DNA of 64,000 nucleotides from Epiperipatus broadwayi (lineage: Eukaryota > Onychophora > Udeonychophora > Euonychophora > Peripatidae): assembly GCA_028023455.1 (NCBI GenBank), contig JAQFVV010000013.1:5026001-5090000 (forward strand), written 5' to 3'. The first letter of the stretch is position 1, and each line of letters begins with the position of its first letter. Below the pieces are notes generated by a model. The model was not told where the DNA came from, ran no database searches, and saw nothing but the letters and a program-made list of their open reading frames with translations. Of this stretch, positions 33,500 through 46,136 are shown one piece after another. Made by a program: the position numbers and the translations under genes.

Positions 33500-36400
33500 A
33501 CAATATATACATATAAGACAATTAAAGCAAAAATATATTGAAATTACATATATATAATAAAATTTATTAAAAAGTTAATATTTTAAATTTTAATAATACA
33601 TTGGGTATTATATTTTTAATTTATCATAGCTGAAAAATCTCAAATTTTACAATTTTGTAATGAGTTACTTTAGAGCCTTCAGAATTTTTCAAAAAATTAC
33701 TAATTTCTACCACAGAATGTGTCCCCCCCCCCCCCCAGCTTTTAGTATAGTTTATACATAACAAATTTTAAAATCAAATATTAAAATTTTACAGTCTGAT
33801 TTCTCAAAAAGATACAAAAGCAAACTATATACAATCCTCATCATTTAAAAAAATATATATAAAATTTCGAGCTGTGATTTTAATGGAACTTTTTTTTTTT
33901 ACTTGTTTAAACGAATACTGAAATTCAGTAACCAAACTTAATGTTAATATCCATCACTGACCTTAAATTTAGATCTTAAAGTTAATGAACAAAACTGAAA
34001 TTTATGAAGACTTAACCTACATAAATTTATTTAAAAAAAAATACATTATAATAAAACATTATTTCTCTTTATTATTATAAAAATTATTTTTGTACTAATT
34101 TTGTAAGGAGAACTTGATTGTGACAGACATTTCATTTTTGATAAATTATAAGTAAGATTTACTGCAGTTTCATAATTTTAAAAGTGTCTACTTTGCTGGA
34201 TAGAAAAATAAAATAAAATTGACGAACTTGAAGAATACAAAAATATCAGTGTCATCTTATGACTGTTAGGATATAGAGATAATCTATCTAAGTATCACTG
34301 TGATTATATTCTCAAGTAATAAATGAGATTTTCTCCTTAATAGTTCAAATTTTAGTTTATAAATAATTAAAAAAAAAATAGAATTTTCGCAGGATTTCTC
34401 TCATTGAAATAAACTTGAAACTTAATTAGATATCTAGATATTTACTTTGGCTGGCAATTGTTCGACTATTCCTGCAAACTATCAAATTCTTTTACAATGG
34501 ACAGTTGCATACAATGTGTTCAATATCTAAATTAAAATATTATATTTGAAAAAATTTTATATTGAGTGGCTGGCCCATGTGAAAAATAAAGTTTTTTTGA
34601 TGGGATACTATATCAGACAGAAACAAAAAATCATTTTGCTTTGGGATATGTAAATTGCAACAATATCATGGATCAGAAAGCAAAACTTTCATATTTTAGG
34701 CCGTCCAATTTCTGCAGTAGACTACATTAGGATATACAGTTTTATGAGTGTTAGACAATGAAATAAAAAAATTAAATGATAAAGTCTAAATGCACTAAGC
34801 TTCATCATAACTAAACAATATATTAAAAAATTCTCCACAAAATTTGATAATTGCTTCATTTTTTAAAAATATTTTCATTCAAAGATACATAGTAAGCAGA
34901 TTGTTGATGAGACATAAAAAAGTGTATTTTCTTCTCAGTTAAAATTTAAAGATAATGTTAAAATTAAAAGCACTAGAAAGTCAGAATGCAATAAATATTT
35001 TTTAACATCAAATTCTCTATCTCTTAATTTTATTTAGGCAATAAATATTTCTGTTTTCTTCACACATCTTTTACTTCAAGAAAGTTTCTGGTTCATTTAC
35101 AATTTTTTTTCTTCAATAAAAACTTATTAAATTGCGATATTTCTTAATTCTCCACTTACAATGCATCACCTGATCAAACTATTCTTTCTTCATTTCATTA
35201 AGATTAATTGTTCACATTTAACTTTTTTCCTTATAATTTTCATTCAAAAAATTTAATGTTTATCACTATCTTATTTCACTTTCATGATTCTCAAATAATT
35301 ATACTGGAAATATAAAGCAAATTTCTCCAATGATACTTTAAATAAACATTAAATAATATAAGATAAAAATAATCCTGAATGACAATCTATCGCTAAAATT
35401 AAAATAATATAATCTAACAACTATCCATAAATAGAATAGAGAACATCTTTTTAATTCACCTTCTAACAATCCATTAATAGAATTGAAAAATTAACTTCGA
35501 GGTTATATATAATTTTATATATATATACTTTTTTTATATATTTTGTACAACTTTTAATACATAAATATTAAAGATTTATTTAGTATGAAAAAAACGAAAA
35601 CAGTAATAATTTAGTATCTTTTATTGTATTGTTTTAATTTACCATTTAAAAAAAAATTGTTTAGTTGGTGTTTTTGTTTTTAAATGTTATTTTAAAAAAA
35701 CAATTGCATTCATTTTATTTAGGTTACATATTTGAATACATTAAATTATAATGAAATTTAAATGTGCCATATTCAATTATGTGACAGATTAAAATATATA
35801 TGTTAAAATTATTTTCAAAGACAAAAAATGTGAATATAGTTTTTGAATTCTTTTATGTGTTTGGTTGCTTTTTATTATTATTATTTAAAGCACCAATATT
35901 TCAAATCAATTTCATCTACCATGATCTGGATGGTTTAGTAACTAAACTGAGCTACTACTCATATTATTCACATAATGATATAATCCTGTTTTATAGACTT
36001 ATTCTACAAGATTTAACTTGTGTGAGGGAATATTGGAGAAAATGTTTACTGTTCAGGAATGACCAAGCTGCAGATCTTTAATAAATTTAATGCCTTGTGA
36101 AAAGTTCAAAGTTAATATAATAAGTAATCACAAACACAGAAGAATCTAAAAATGGTATAATATATGTACACATATGAATACAATACATATGTATAATTAT
36201 TAAAATTGAATGCAATTAGTTAAATGCTAAGTAAATATGTAAAAAGTAAAAAAATATATTTATTTGTTTCTAGTGATACAAAATAAAAATAAAAATTATA
36301 AAATTGTTTCAAAAAGATGAAGTCAGAAATGCAAGAAAAACAAGAGGAAATTTAGTTTTTAAATGTTCTGCTTCCTAAAAATGAGCACTTAATAAATCAC

Positions 36401-37115
36401 AATAGATGAAAAAATCTATTAATAGAAATAAACAGGAAAAGATTGATTATAAAAGATGTAAGAATTTAGTATTCTGGTGATAAAAACAGATACACTCCTG
36501 GATTAATAGGTTAATAATATTGAGTTGAAAACTGTTCTATGGGATCAAATGATTATACAAATGTAATCTCCAATTAATTGCAATAAATAAAAATATATAT
36601 AACTATATATATTGTAACCCTGTGCATTTGCACATTGTTCCTAGTGAATGTCTTAATGGATGATCTGTGGTGTTTATTAATTTTTTTTTTAAAAAAAAGT
36701 AGTAACGGATAAATAACAGAATAAAAGGCATCATAGCTGTATCTGTACATATTAAGATATCCAACTTGAATGTAAATATACTTACTTCATTTTGTTTTAA
36801 TGAGTATGAAATAAGTAATAGCTTGTAAATGTAAAAAATTTTTATATTAAAGTTAGCATTTAGGTAAGTATGTTTGATAAAAACAAAAAGTGAATAAATA
36901 GAGTTAAAGTATAATTATTTAACTATAATTTAAGTTATAAAATAGTTAGATTAAATTCTTATTTAGTCAATACATTTTAAGAATAAAATATATTTTCAAA
37001 AATAATGCTTATTAATTCAGTTAAATAATATATCATTGTTTAAATAAGTTAACAAGTTAAATTGCAAATTAGAAACATCACTGCCTCTGTGTACATGGAT
37101 AAATTTAAGTTTCTT
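33500..37115. other. Intron sequence without recognised features
   Basis: Start of the 27-kb Med12 intron (low-coordinate end). It holds a 14-C run at 33723-33736 and (TA)n tracts. The 93-codon open frame at 35800-36081 has no recognisable domain, though it is less AT-rich than its flanks; I cannot assign it. Confidence 0.45.
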
Positions 37116-37118
37116 GGT

Positions 37119-39127
37119 TTGTTTTCTCACCTACTGGATATACCAGGTGATGCAGCATATCCACCAAGAAACCTGTAATTGATAAATTTCTATTCAAAAA
37201 TCAGTAAAAATGGCTCATTTTGAGACATAGTACCCCCCCTGCAACAAAAAATTGGTCTAAATTGCTGAAATTGAACCCCCCGTACACGAAATCAGTCAAA
37301 ATCGATCAAATTGAAATGTAAAACAAAAATCGGTCAAAATCACTGAAATAGAAATTTAGATCAAAAGTTTATTAGAACATCAAATTGTCAAATGGTAGAA
37401 TCCCCCTCCGCACGAGAACCTACGAAATTAAACAAAAACATACTAAATCTGAAAGCGATTTAAAAAAGAATCACTCAGTTATCTAACTAACAGATATAAT
37501 AATAATTCAAACTTTAATAACAGACTAATACATATTAAGTAATCAATGTTCGTATTAACCTATAATAGTGTCATTAGAGTTTAAATTCAGTTAATATGTG
37601 TTACTCTATTACTAATTTATATCATAAATTATTGCAAATACTCGGATTAAGTCACACATATATAAAATCAACAAAATAGAAATAAAATAATCAAATAAAA
37701 AAATTGAAATTTAAAACAAAAGTTGATTAGAACATGAGGCGAGTAATGTTTAGAACCCCCCCCCCCCACCAAAAAACCCCAGAAAGCTTGATGGATCAAT
37801 ATTTTGAGAAAATGCATATATATAAATTATTTGATTTATAATCATATATTATAACACTGCAAATGTACAATCACTTTTTCTTTTAAAATATATGTTCTCC
37901 AATAATATCAACAAATTAAAAATCCTTCTTTTCAAAAACACTATTTTCTTATATCAATACTGAACATATTTATATAATACAAAACTCCTAAAATAACTGT
38001 AAGAAGATAAAAACAGTTGAAACATTGGAGTTTTGTATTATATAAATTGTTACATTTACCATTTTCAAACTCCTTCCACTCGCAACTTATAAGTATTGAT
38101 ACAAAAAAATAAAGTTTTTGAAAAGAAAAAGGATTTTTAATTTTTTGATATTATTGATTTATAATTTAAAACGAGAAAGAGTATTATTTTCCATTTTTTA
38201 AAAAAATACTTTCACTTATATTTTTTAAATTGCTTTTGAGATTTAGCACATTTTTGTTTAATTTCATAGGCTTTTATTATAGTTTTTTTCTCATTTATTT
38301 CATAGGATTTTAAAAATAGCATTCATAATTTGCACTTTACTTATTTTTCATTGAACCCTTCGTGCAGGAGGTGGGGGGGGTTCTAAACATTACTAGCCTC
38401 AGATATTCTAATCAACTTTTGTTTTAAATTTCAATTTTCTATTCTGATTATTTTATTTCTATTTTGTTGATTTTATATATGTGCAACTTAATCCGAGTAT
38501 TTGAAATAATTTGATATAAACTAGTAATAGAGTAACACATATTAACTGAATTTAAACTCTAATGATGCTATTATAGGTTAATACGAACATTGATTACTTA
38601 ATATGTATTAGTCTGTTATTAAAATTTGAATTATTATTATATCTGTTAGTTAGATAACAGAGCGATTCTTTTTTAAATCGCTTTCAGATTTAGTATGTTT
38701 TTGTTTAACTTCATAGGTTCTCGTGGTGCGGGGGGGGGTTCTACCATTTGACAATTTGATGTTCTAATAAACTTTTGTTTTAAATTTCTATTTCAGCGAT
38801 TTTGACCGATTTTTGTTTTACATTTCAATGTCATCGATTTTGATCGATTTCTCGTGCGGGGGTCTACAATTTGATGTTCAAATAAACTTTTGTTTTAAAT
38901 TTCAATTTCAGCAATTTTGACCGATTTTTGTTTTACATTTCAATTTGATCGATTTTGACTGATTTTGCGTGCGGAGGGTTCAAATTCAGCGATTTAGACA
39001 GATTTCGCGTTGTGCGGGGGGTACTATTTGATTTTTACCGATTTTTGAATAGAAATTTATCAATTAAAAGGTTTCTTGGTGGTTCTGCAGCATCACCTGG
39101 TGGCTCGTCCAGTAGGTGAGAAAACAA
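37119..39127. mobile_element. Two-kb inverted-repeat element with minisatellite arms and nested palindrome
   Basis: The outer ends GTTTTCTCACCTACTGGA (left from 37121, right complement ending near 39127) lead into long arms (37121-37770 and about 38365-39127). Shared blocks include GATGCAGCATATCCACCAAG, TTAAATTCAGTTAATATGTG and GATATAATAATAATTCAAA. The right arm carries repeats with ATCGATTTTGACCGATTTTTGT and CGTGCGGGGG or similar G-runs at about 38732, 38863, 38970 and 39015; the left arm has the matching C-runs but fewer units. A separate palindrome (37902-38160) sits in the centre. No protein was recognised. Class unknown: a large foldback transposon or an inverted duplication. Confidence 0.7.
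37902..38160 (+). repeat. Nested palindrome with hammerhead-like tip
   Basis: Outer arms AATATCAACAAATTAAAAATCC (37902 on) and the complement near 38130-38160. The inner stem TATAATACAAAACTCC (37973-37988) pairs perfectly with 38027-38042. The tip holds AACTGT/ACAGTT, then GAAAC (38019-38023), but CTAAAATA stands where CUGANGA is expected. It looks like a decayed hammerhead. The 3-prime flank TGTTACATTTACCATT...CAAACTCC recurs in the duplicated unit at 62790 and 63200. Confidence 0.55.
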
Positions 39128-39129
39128 CC

Positions 39130-41295
39130 GATAATTGTTAAAATCAGTTAATCTTTTAATGAATAGTAAACAATAAAGGTTAAATATTTAATTATAATAC
39201 TTCTGATAAAACAAGGTTAAGAAACAAAATGTCATTTTAAGAAAAAAAAAAGAATTAAATATAATTTATCTTATTTTTTATTTTATTAATTTTCTTAATT
39301 AATAAGAAAATCAGTTACATTGACCTTTTCTACAACTTTTTTAAAATCATGTGCTTAATTTTAAATAATGTAGGTTAAAATTACATAATTTTCTCAATCA
39401 GTTCCTGGTGTTAATTATTTCAATTGCTATAGAGGATATTTGTTCAGGGGAGATGTAATTAACTTTTGACATGTGTCAAAAGAGGTATTTATAGCAGGAA
39501 TCCTCATTTTTCAAGGTTTGACCCATCTGTCTGCTATGTCTGACCTGCTCACTCCATCATCTTCAATGGACCTCTGTGCACTGCAATTTTTAACCATAAG
39601 TAATAATTTTTTTTTCAAAGTATAAAGTATTAATCTTATAGCTATTTGAACCTACAATGCTGTGTTAAACTACTTTAAGGTACTCTACTTTTTATTACTG
39701 TAATTCAGTTTGAACTCTAATTTAACTACTAACATAATGCCATGGAAAAGTAATTTATTTGTTATAACCTAATTTCATCAATTATGTTTAAAAATAATTT
39801 CTAAAAGAAGCCAGGTGATGTGTTTATTAGCATTAATTCATAGAATTATGTAAGCATTGTACTAATTCTTCATTGGTGTCTGTTATTTTCAAAAGAAATT
39901 GAAATATTAAGTCAAAAATTATTAACTATTTTAACTTTAAGTGAATAATAATAATAATACTGCGATATTAATTGCTCTACTAATTGAGACAACTTAAATA
40001 TGATGATTATTAAGAAAATGAATTGTACAATGATAAAATAACATGTTGTCTTTAGCTTAAAAAAAATTATTTAAATGTGTTCGCTTTCTCCAAATTTGTA
40101 CCACTAGGAAGATTATTTGAGAGGAAGTCAAACATGATAAATTGTTGAAAGAAAAGAACAATATGACGACTTGAATATGATTCATTCTCCTCGTATATTA
40201 TGATAAAATGTTTCAAATGAGTGGGAGAAATTAAGATATTTAATTAATTGTTTTAAAAGAAAATAGTTTGCTGAAATAATTTCTAGGGACGTTTGATATG
40301 CGTTATAATGTTTGCAGACTATTAAAATTAATAATGTCTCCGAAAGAAAAGTTGCTAAAAAAAAAATAATAATAATACATGGAAATGACTTTTGCTTATG
40401 TTTTCAAATTAATTTAAAGTTTGCTCTTAAATATGCTTCTTAAAGAAAGAAAGAAAAATGTATTATTTATTCCAACAAAATTGCAGATTCTAAAAATTGC
40501 AATGGAACCAATATGAGTGTTATTTTAGATGTCATCAAATTAATGTTCTCCAGCTAGCTATGTTATTTTATATTGGCCAACTTCTCTTAAGAATTCAAAT
40601 CTAGTATTTTAGTTAGAATTAAAAACTGCATTAATATTTGTTTATTCATATTCGGAAGCTATACTTGCTACATTAAAAAAAATGTTTATAATTCAGTTGG
40701 TACGAACTCTTCATCACATGGACAACAGACCGCTCATTATGGGAAAGTTCTGATAATGAACTAAGGTGTTCTAAAAAAAATATGCAATATATTTTTTTTT
40801 ATAATTTATTATTGTTTTCTTAATTTTATTAGTTATGACATGATTTTATGTCAAGATAAATATTACTATTATTGTCTTTTTTTGGGTTTATGACAGAATG
40901 TGTAGGTCTCCCTACATATTATCAGGTAAATTTGATATTTGCTAGTTTAAAGTAAATTTTAAAATGCTTTATTTATTAGAGATATTCATCCCTTATATTT
41001 ATTTTCTTATAAAGGTTTATGGGTGTTTCATTCACTCATTGGTAACAGCCTGGGTATTTATCAGAAGTTCAACATTTTATTATAATCATTATGATATGAT
41101 TTACCGTTAAATTCTAATATAATTGAGTATTCATTAGTTTTGTAATATTTTCATTTACTTTGCATTTACGTCCACTCTCTTTTATGAGCTTTTTATTATG
41201 TATTGCATATATGTGTGCATTTCTTATTTTCTGCTGAATTTTATTGTGCCATAATTTTAAATATTTTTAGTCGTTTGAATTGTTCTTATATTGTT
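39130..41295. other. Intron sequence without recognised features
   Basis: AT-rich; no gene, repeat or structured RNA recognised. Confidence 0.4.
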
Positions 41296-41299
41296 GGTT

Positions 41300-42040
41300 T
41301 CAGGCATTGCTTATGGTTTGTTACTTTTTACTATGCTCATTAATTTAGTCAGCTTTATTAAAGATAAATTATCTTGCCATCGCTCAGCTTGATATATTTT
41401 CCTTAAAACATTAGGCCTTAGTTGATATAATATGTTTATTGTGCTTTGTGGGATGGAGACGCTCTCACCATTGTTCACAGGTTTTATTCCATGAATTGAT
41501 AGTGCTTTCGCAATTGTTATCACATTATAAAGGTACCTAGATCCGTGGAGAGGATCATCATTTTGGTACGTTTTCCATTTTCTTATGTGCTGAGTCTAAG
41601 TCCACACATACTTTTTGTCTTAGATATAGGTATCGGAAGCCACCACACATTGTTCATGTCATTTTGCTCTGCGGAGCCTATGTTTTGCCTATCCCTCATG
41701 ATGTAATTAAATATTCTTTTCCACTATAGTAGGTATAATTATTTTTGTATTAGATATGACATGGCAATCATAAGATAGTATTGAAGAGTTAGTTCTTCAG
41801 GTTGCACTTCGTTTGTAGTGCTGGGTCAAGTATGACAATGTCTGTATTGTGCTGCTATGTTGTCCCAGTTGGCCACAAGCAAACCTAGAAAATGTTTATT
41901 ATTTAAACGTATACTGTTTAGCACATGGCTTAATAGGCAATACACATTTTCAATATATCTGTCTTCACCATCTGGAGCATTTCACCGATGGATTTGTTAA
42001 ATCATTTAATACAGATAATTTTATTTTATTATGTGGATAG
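41300..42040. other. Unassigned block of more balanced composition
   Basis: This block is visibly less AT-rich than its neighbours and keeps overlapping open stretches on both strands: minus 41311-41523 (70 codons, with GIKPVNNGESVSIPQSTINI and QAERWQDNLSLIKL), a minus frame near 41830-41990 (HFLGLLVANWDNIAAQY), and plus 41849-42040. I recognise no family. It could be a degraded transposon or an unlisted inserted sequence; frames do not connect into one ORF. Confidence 0.35.
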
Positions 42041-42044
42041 TAAC

Positions 42045-43330
42045 TTAGATAATATGCGTGTACATGAATTTTGGTGAATGATCCATACCTTTCTTTAATT
42101 TAATTTAAACTAAAATATAGCCAGGCAATATTAATCTATTTGTCTAAGTCTGATAATTATTATCATGCCAGCTTTCATATTTAAACTCAGTCAGTGTATA
42201 ATTTAGATTAACAGTAATTTCAAACTACAGAAAGGGACAGTATTAATGGCTGCCTGATTAAGGTGTATTTTAATTAAGCATTTACTGCTCATCTATGACT
42301 AGAGTCATTGCTATTTTCATTTTTCTTAAACCCAACTTTTGTTTAATGGGATAATTAATTAAGATTAACTGCAAATAAACTAGTTAATGTTTAACCAATA
42401 CTTCTATTGAATGTATTTGGTAAATAGTCTGTTTAAATATTTTGTTTAAAGCCTTAGATTGTTTGATAGTGAGGCCAGGATACATTTTTTTTATGTACCA
42501 TCCTAACAATTAATGTAACAGCGTTTTTTTTTCTTTTTTGTTGGCAATATCTTCAACTTTATTGTACAGAATTTATTGCTTATGTTGTTTATAATTTATT
42601 AATAAATGTATGTTATTATTAGAACTTAGAGTTTCTGTTTTTCTATATGTGCAATTTGTCTTGAGTTCTCAAGTTTACAATGTCACTATACTAATAATTT
42701 TGATTGCAAAAAGATATCTGGGTAAACAGATAACTAATTTTTTTTTGTAGATCCAAATTTTAATATTATAAATGGAAATTCTTCCATAAATGCTTTAATT
42801 CTGAAAATTGGGATTATAATAAAAAAAGTTGGAAATATATTTGATATTATTTAAGATTATTTTTCCAGACTGCACAATATTAAGTTGTTTATTCGAAATT
42901 AAAAAGTTACAACAGTCATATGTAATTATTTCCATTGTGTTGTTGATAGGTGATGGAAAGACATAAAATCTCTTATGATAATTGTTAGGTAGCATCAGCT
43001 TATAAGAAAAGTGAATGTCTCCTTTGGTCCACCAGGATGTCAGTCATTTTATTGGCATACAAACAACCCTGAGATCATTCTTATTATTATTTATTAGTAC
43101 ATCAATTACCAGTTCATTTACTTAAATTGTAATTATGAATGTGGTACAAGAAAGCCTTATTATTCCCTGTACTATTAAAAAAGTACCTTGCATTTGTACT
43201 CTATATGAGTAGAGTAGCCTTAATAACGCTATACTTAAGTCAGTGACAAAGATTTTGTTATTTCAGATATTTTGAAAGCAAGATTCACAAAAGATTCTAT
43301 TTTGAGTGCAAATTATTTATTTTTCTCTTT
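42045..43330. other. Intron sequence without recognised features
   Basis: AT-rich up to the LTR element; nothing recognised. A short palindrome-like ACTCTATATGAGTAGAGT is at about 43198. Confidence 0.4.
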
Positions 43331-43336
43331 ATATAT

Positions 43337-45409
43337 TGTAACGGGAACATACGACGTTACATTGTTTTTTTTATTATTAAACATGAAAAAAATAAAAGTT
43401 CGCAAATAAAACTTTTTTTTTAAGAATTAAAAATTGAAAATTAAAATTCTATACTAAACTCATATACATATAAAATCGCACAGATGAAAAAAATTATTAA
43501 AATAAAACTTTATTAAAAATAGAAAAGGTATTTTAAAAACAAAAACTTAAAAAGATTTGGAGATAAAAATATATTTTTAAGTTTGGAAAACAAATTAATT
43601 AATGTTATTGAAAAATGGAAATGATTATTTTAATTAGTCAAAGTGAACTAGTCCTTGGGCATTTAAATGTATAAGCAATGGTCAGATAGGAAAACAATAG
43701 AAACAAATGGCCAATGAAAGAGATCCATTGGGGAATCGGACCTCAACGGAAGGATCATCATCATCGATGACGTAATGTCCATTGGATCCTAAAGTTACAT
43801 ATAAAAGAAAAAGTTTGATAATAAAATTTTTAGTGAGTGAAGAAAATTAGAAGAGAGATGTGACTATATGTGTTAGTGCGGAGTTGAAGAAGAAGGAATT
43901 GAAAAGATGCACTCTTCAATCCCTTCAGTTAAAAAAAAAAAAAAATGACAACGTTTTCTACATTAAGGACCAGCTACAGTAAAAGACTTCCGGATAAGAA
44001 AAAAACAACGGCTAACTGGATACAAATATCTTCAGGACGGCGTGGGAATTCCCGTTCAAAATTACAAACAACTACAAATTATGGACCATTTAAAATCGTA
44101 AGAACTTTAGCTAATTCATGAACATTAAATTAAAAACTTTCTGTATTTAAAATAATTGCAATAGAATCCTATCTGACCAATTTTAGTTGTTAATAAGTAA
44201 TTTTAATTTGATGTATTTCTTTTGTAAAATCATTCCCATTTATTTATTTTTTGTTCTTTTAAGTTTTATTATGATTTTTGTTTTTCGTTAAATTGAATTA
44301 TATAAATGTTAAACTTAAGTCAGGCGTGAATGGCTATATGGATTTGTAAAGTTATATTAGGGGAGGGTAATCTTAGGTTGTTTCGTAGTTAAATTAGGTC
44401 AATGGATTGGATATATTGGTGTAATTAGTAGATGAAGTACGAGATTCGCTACGGGCAGAATCGTTTTATATGCCGCACACTTCCTTTTTGCCTATGGAAT
44501 GCGATCGTAAGCCGGCAAAATGACTGCAGTCCTTTCCTATGGAGTTTTTTTTTATTGCTCTTCTCGTCAGATAGATGTGGTATTCCTATCTGACAGAGGC
44601 AATTTCCTCTCTTAACCTTTTGTGCTGCCGTATTCGTATTACATTGAATGCATCGATATATCAGATGGATTGACGTTGGTTTGACTGCGAACTTTTGGCC
44701 TAAGGTTAAATAAGGATAGAATATTTTCTCTTCAAATGCAAATCTATGTAGTCTATTCATACTCGACACTCTAAATAAAAATGCATTAAATTTAAGTTGG
44801 GTATGGACGTTGCATGGATTCGTTATCGGTTACTTATGTTTGTGGTTTTCATATTCGATTGGAATATATAAGTCATCGATGTCAATGCGGCATCTTATGA
44901 TGAATGCTATTGGGTTTCTTGTAATCCCTCTGCAATTGACGTTATCAATGACTTTGTATTTTGATCGGTGATGTTTAATTTGAAATTTTTTAATCGTGTA
45001 ATCTATGTAACCGATCTATACTCAACATTGTAAAACCAACTTTTATAAATCCATCTGTGCGAACTTATAAAAATTAAAATGTAAATTTATAAAAATTAAA
45101 ATGTAAATTAAAATCAAAGTTAAAATGTGCATAAATAAATGTTTGTGTGTATAATTACTGGCAGTGGCTTATTTTATTCTTTTTTATATATTCTTAGATA
45201 AGAATTTATTATAAAATATAAATCTCTGCTATTCCACTGAGCTAGTAACAATAGGTTAACGACCGGAATCAAAATATATAAAATAAAAAAAAATTTTTGT
45301 TTTTTTTGACTTACGTATCTGCCTACTTTATAAATTTTCTAGGTTCAAATGCCTAGTGGCGCCCTCTAGTGTAGATACATTAAGTCTGCATATTCTCTGG
45401 ATCGTTATA
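43337..45409 (+). repeat. LTR1 of copy B
   Basis: Starts TGTAACGGGAACATACGACG and ends GGATCGTTATA. Contains the candidate promoter at 43765-43807: TGACGTAA, ATTGG and TATAAAAG (43800-43807). The 106-codon minus frame at 44449-44769 has no known domain and is not kept in the other LTRs. Confidence 0.85.
43765..43807 (+). promoter_or_regulatory. Candidate LTR core promoter
   Basis: TGACGTAA (CRE/ATF-like), CCATTGG (CCAAT reversed) and TATAAAAG in order. The same set is at 46568-46608 in LTR2. Inference from motif order only. Confidence 0.4.
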
Positions 45410-45411
45410 AT

Positions 45412-45430
45412 TGGCTTCCCAACGTGAGCT
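45412..45430 (+). other. Primer binding site, copy B
   Basis: TGGCTTCCCAACGTGAG two bases after LTR1. Slightly different from copy A; the common pattern is TGG.(C/T)TCCCAAC. Confidence 0.5.
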
Positions 45431-46136
45431 GATCTTTGATAAACCACGAGGGCCCTGAGTAAATTTCTTTGTTCAAAATGAAATATTTTTATCTGTTTAC
45501 ATAAGTCGTATACTTTAAATCTTATAAAAGCGCTGCCAGAAAGAAATTATATTAAACACGAGAAAGTATAAATAATTTTAAGTTGTACTTTGTTAAAAAG
45601 AGAAAGTCAAAAGGTTGCAATTAATATGTTTTTTTTTTCGTTAATATATATTATGCTTTAATGTGTATAGGTGCGCACAGCCACTAAGTTTATGATTGAG
45701 ATGTGGTACCTTACGGTGAGTACCTTTGGGAATTTACTTCAGTGTAATCCTATGTAAGCATTTCAATCAGTCATAAATAAGTTGGTGGTATTTATAATTG
45801 TGCTGCAAATATACACGTTTAAACCCATTATTTCTTAAAACATATTTAGCTCAATGCAACCTTCTTAAATAAATAATTTATATAATTTTCTTGTCGTGCC
45901 GTTTGTTAGAAATGAAATATAGAGAAAATAGAATTCTTGGGGGGAGGAGGCGTAAACGTGAGTGGTTCAATTGGAAAACGATGGTTCAACATTTTTCTTT
46001 TTTGTATATAGTCTTTTCGTAAAATTACTAACCGGATGTTTTTGTAAATGTCTTCATTAATCGTGTACCGTAATTACTAACCCTAAGTAAAATTTTTTTT
46101 TTTTGTTTATTTTTTTTTTAAGCAAGTTTACTGATA

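Noticed and set aside
35800-36081. 93-codon open frame
   Set aside because: No recognised domain, no splice-consistent neighbours; may be chance. Mentioned only as unassigned.
44449-44769. 106-codon minus open frame in LTR1 of copy B
   Set aside because: Not kept in the homologous positions of the other LTRs; composition follows the LTR, no known domain.
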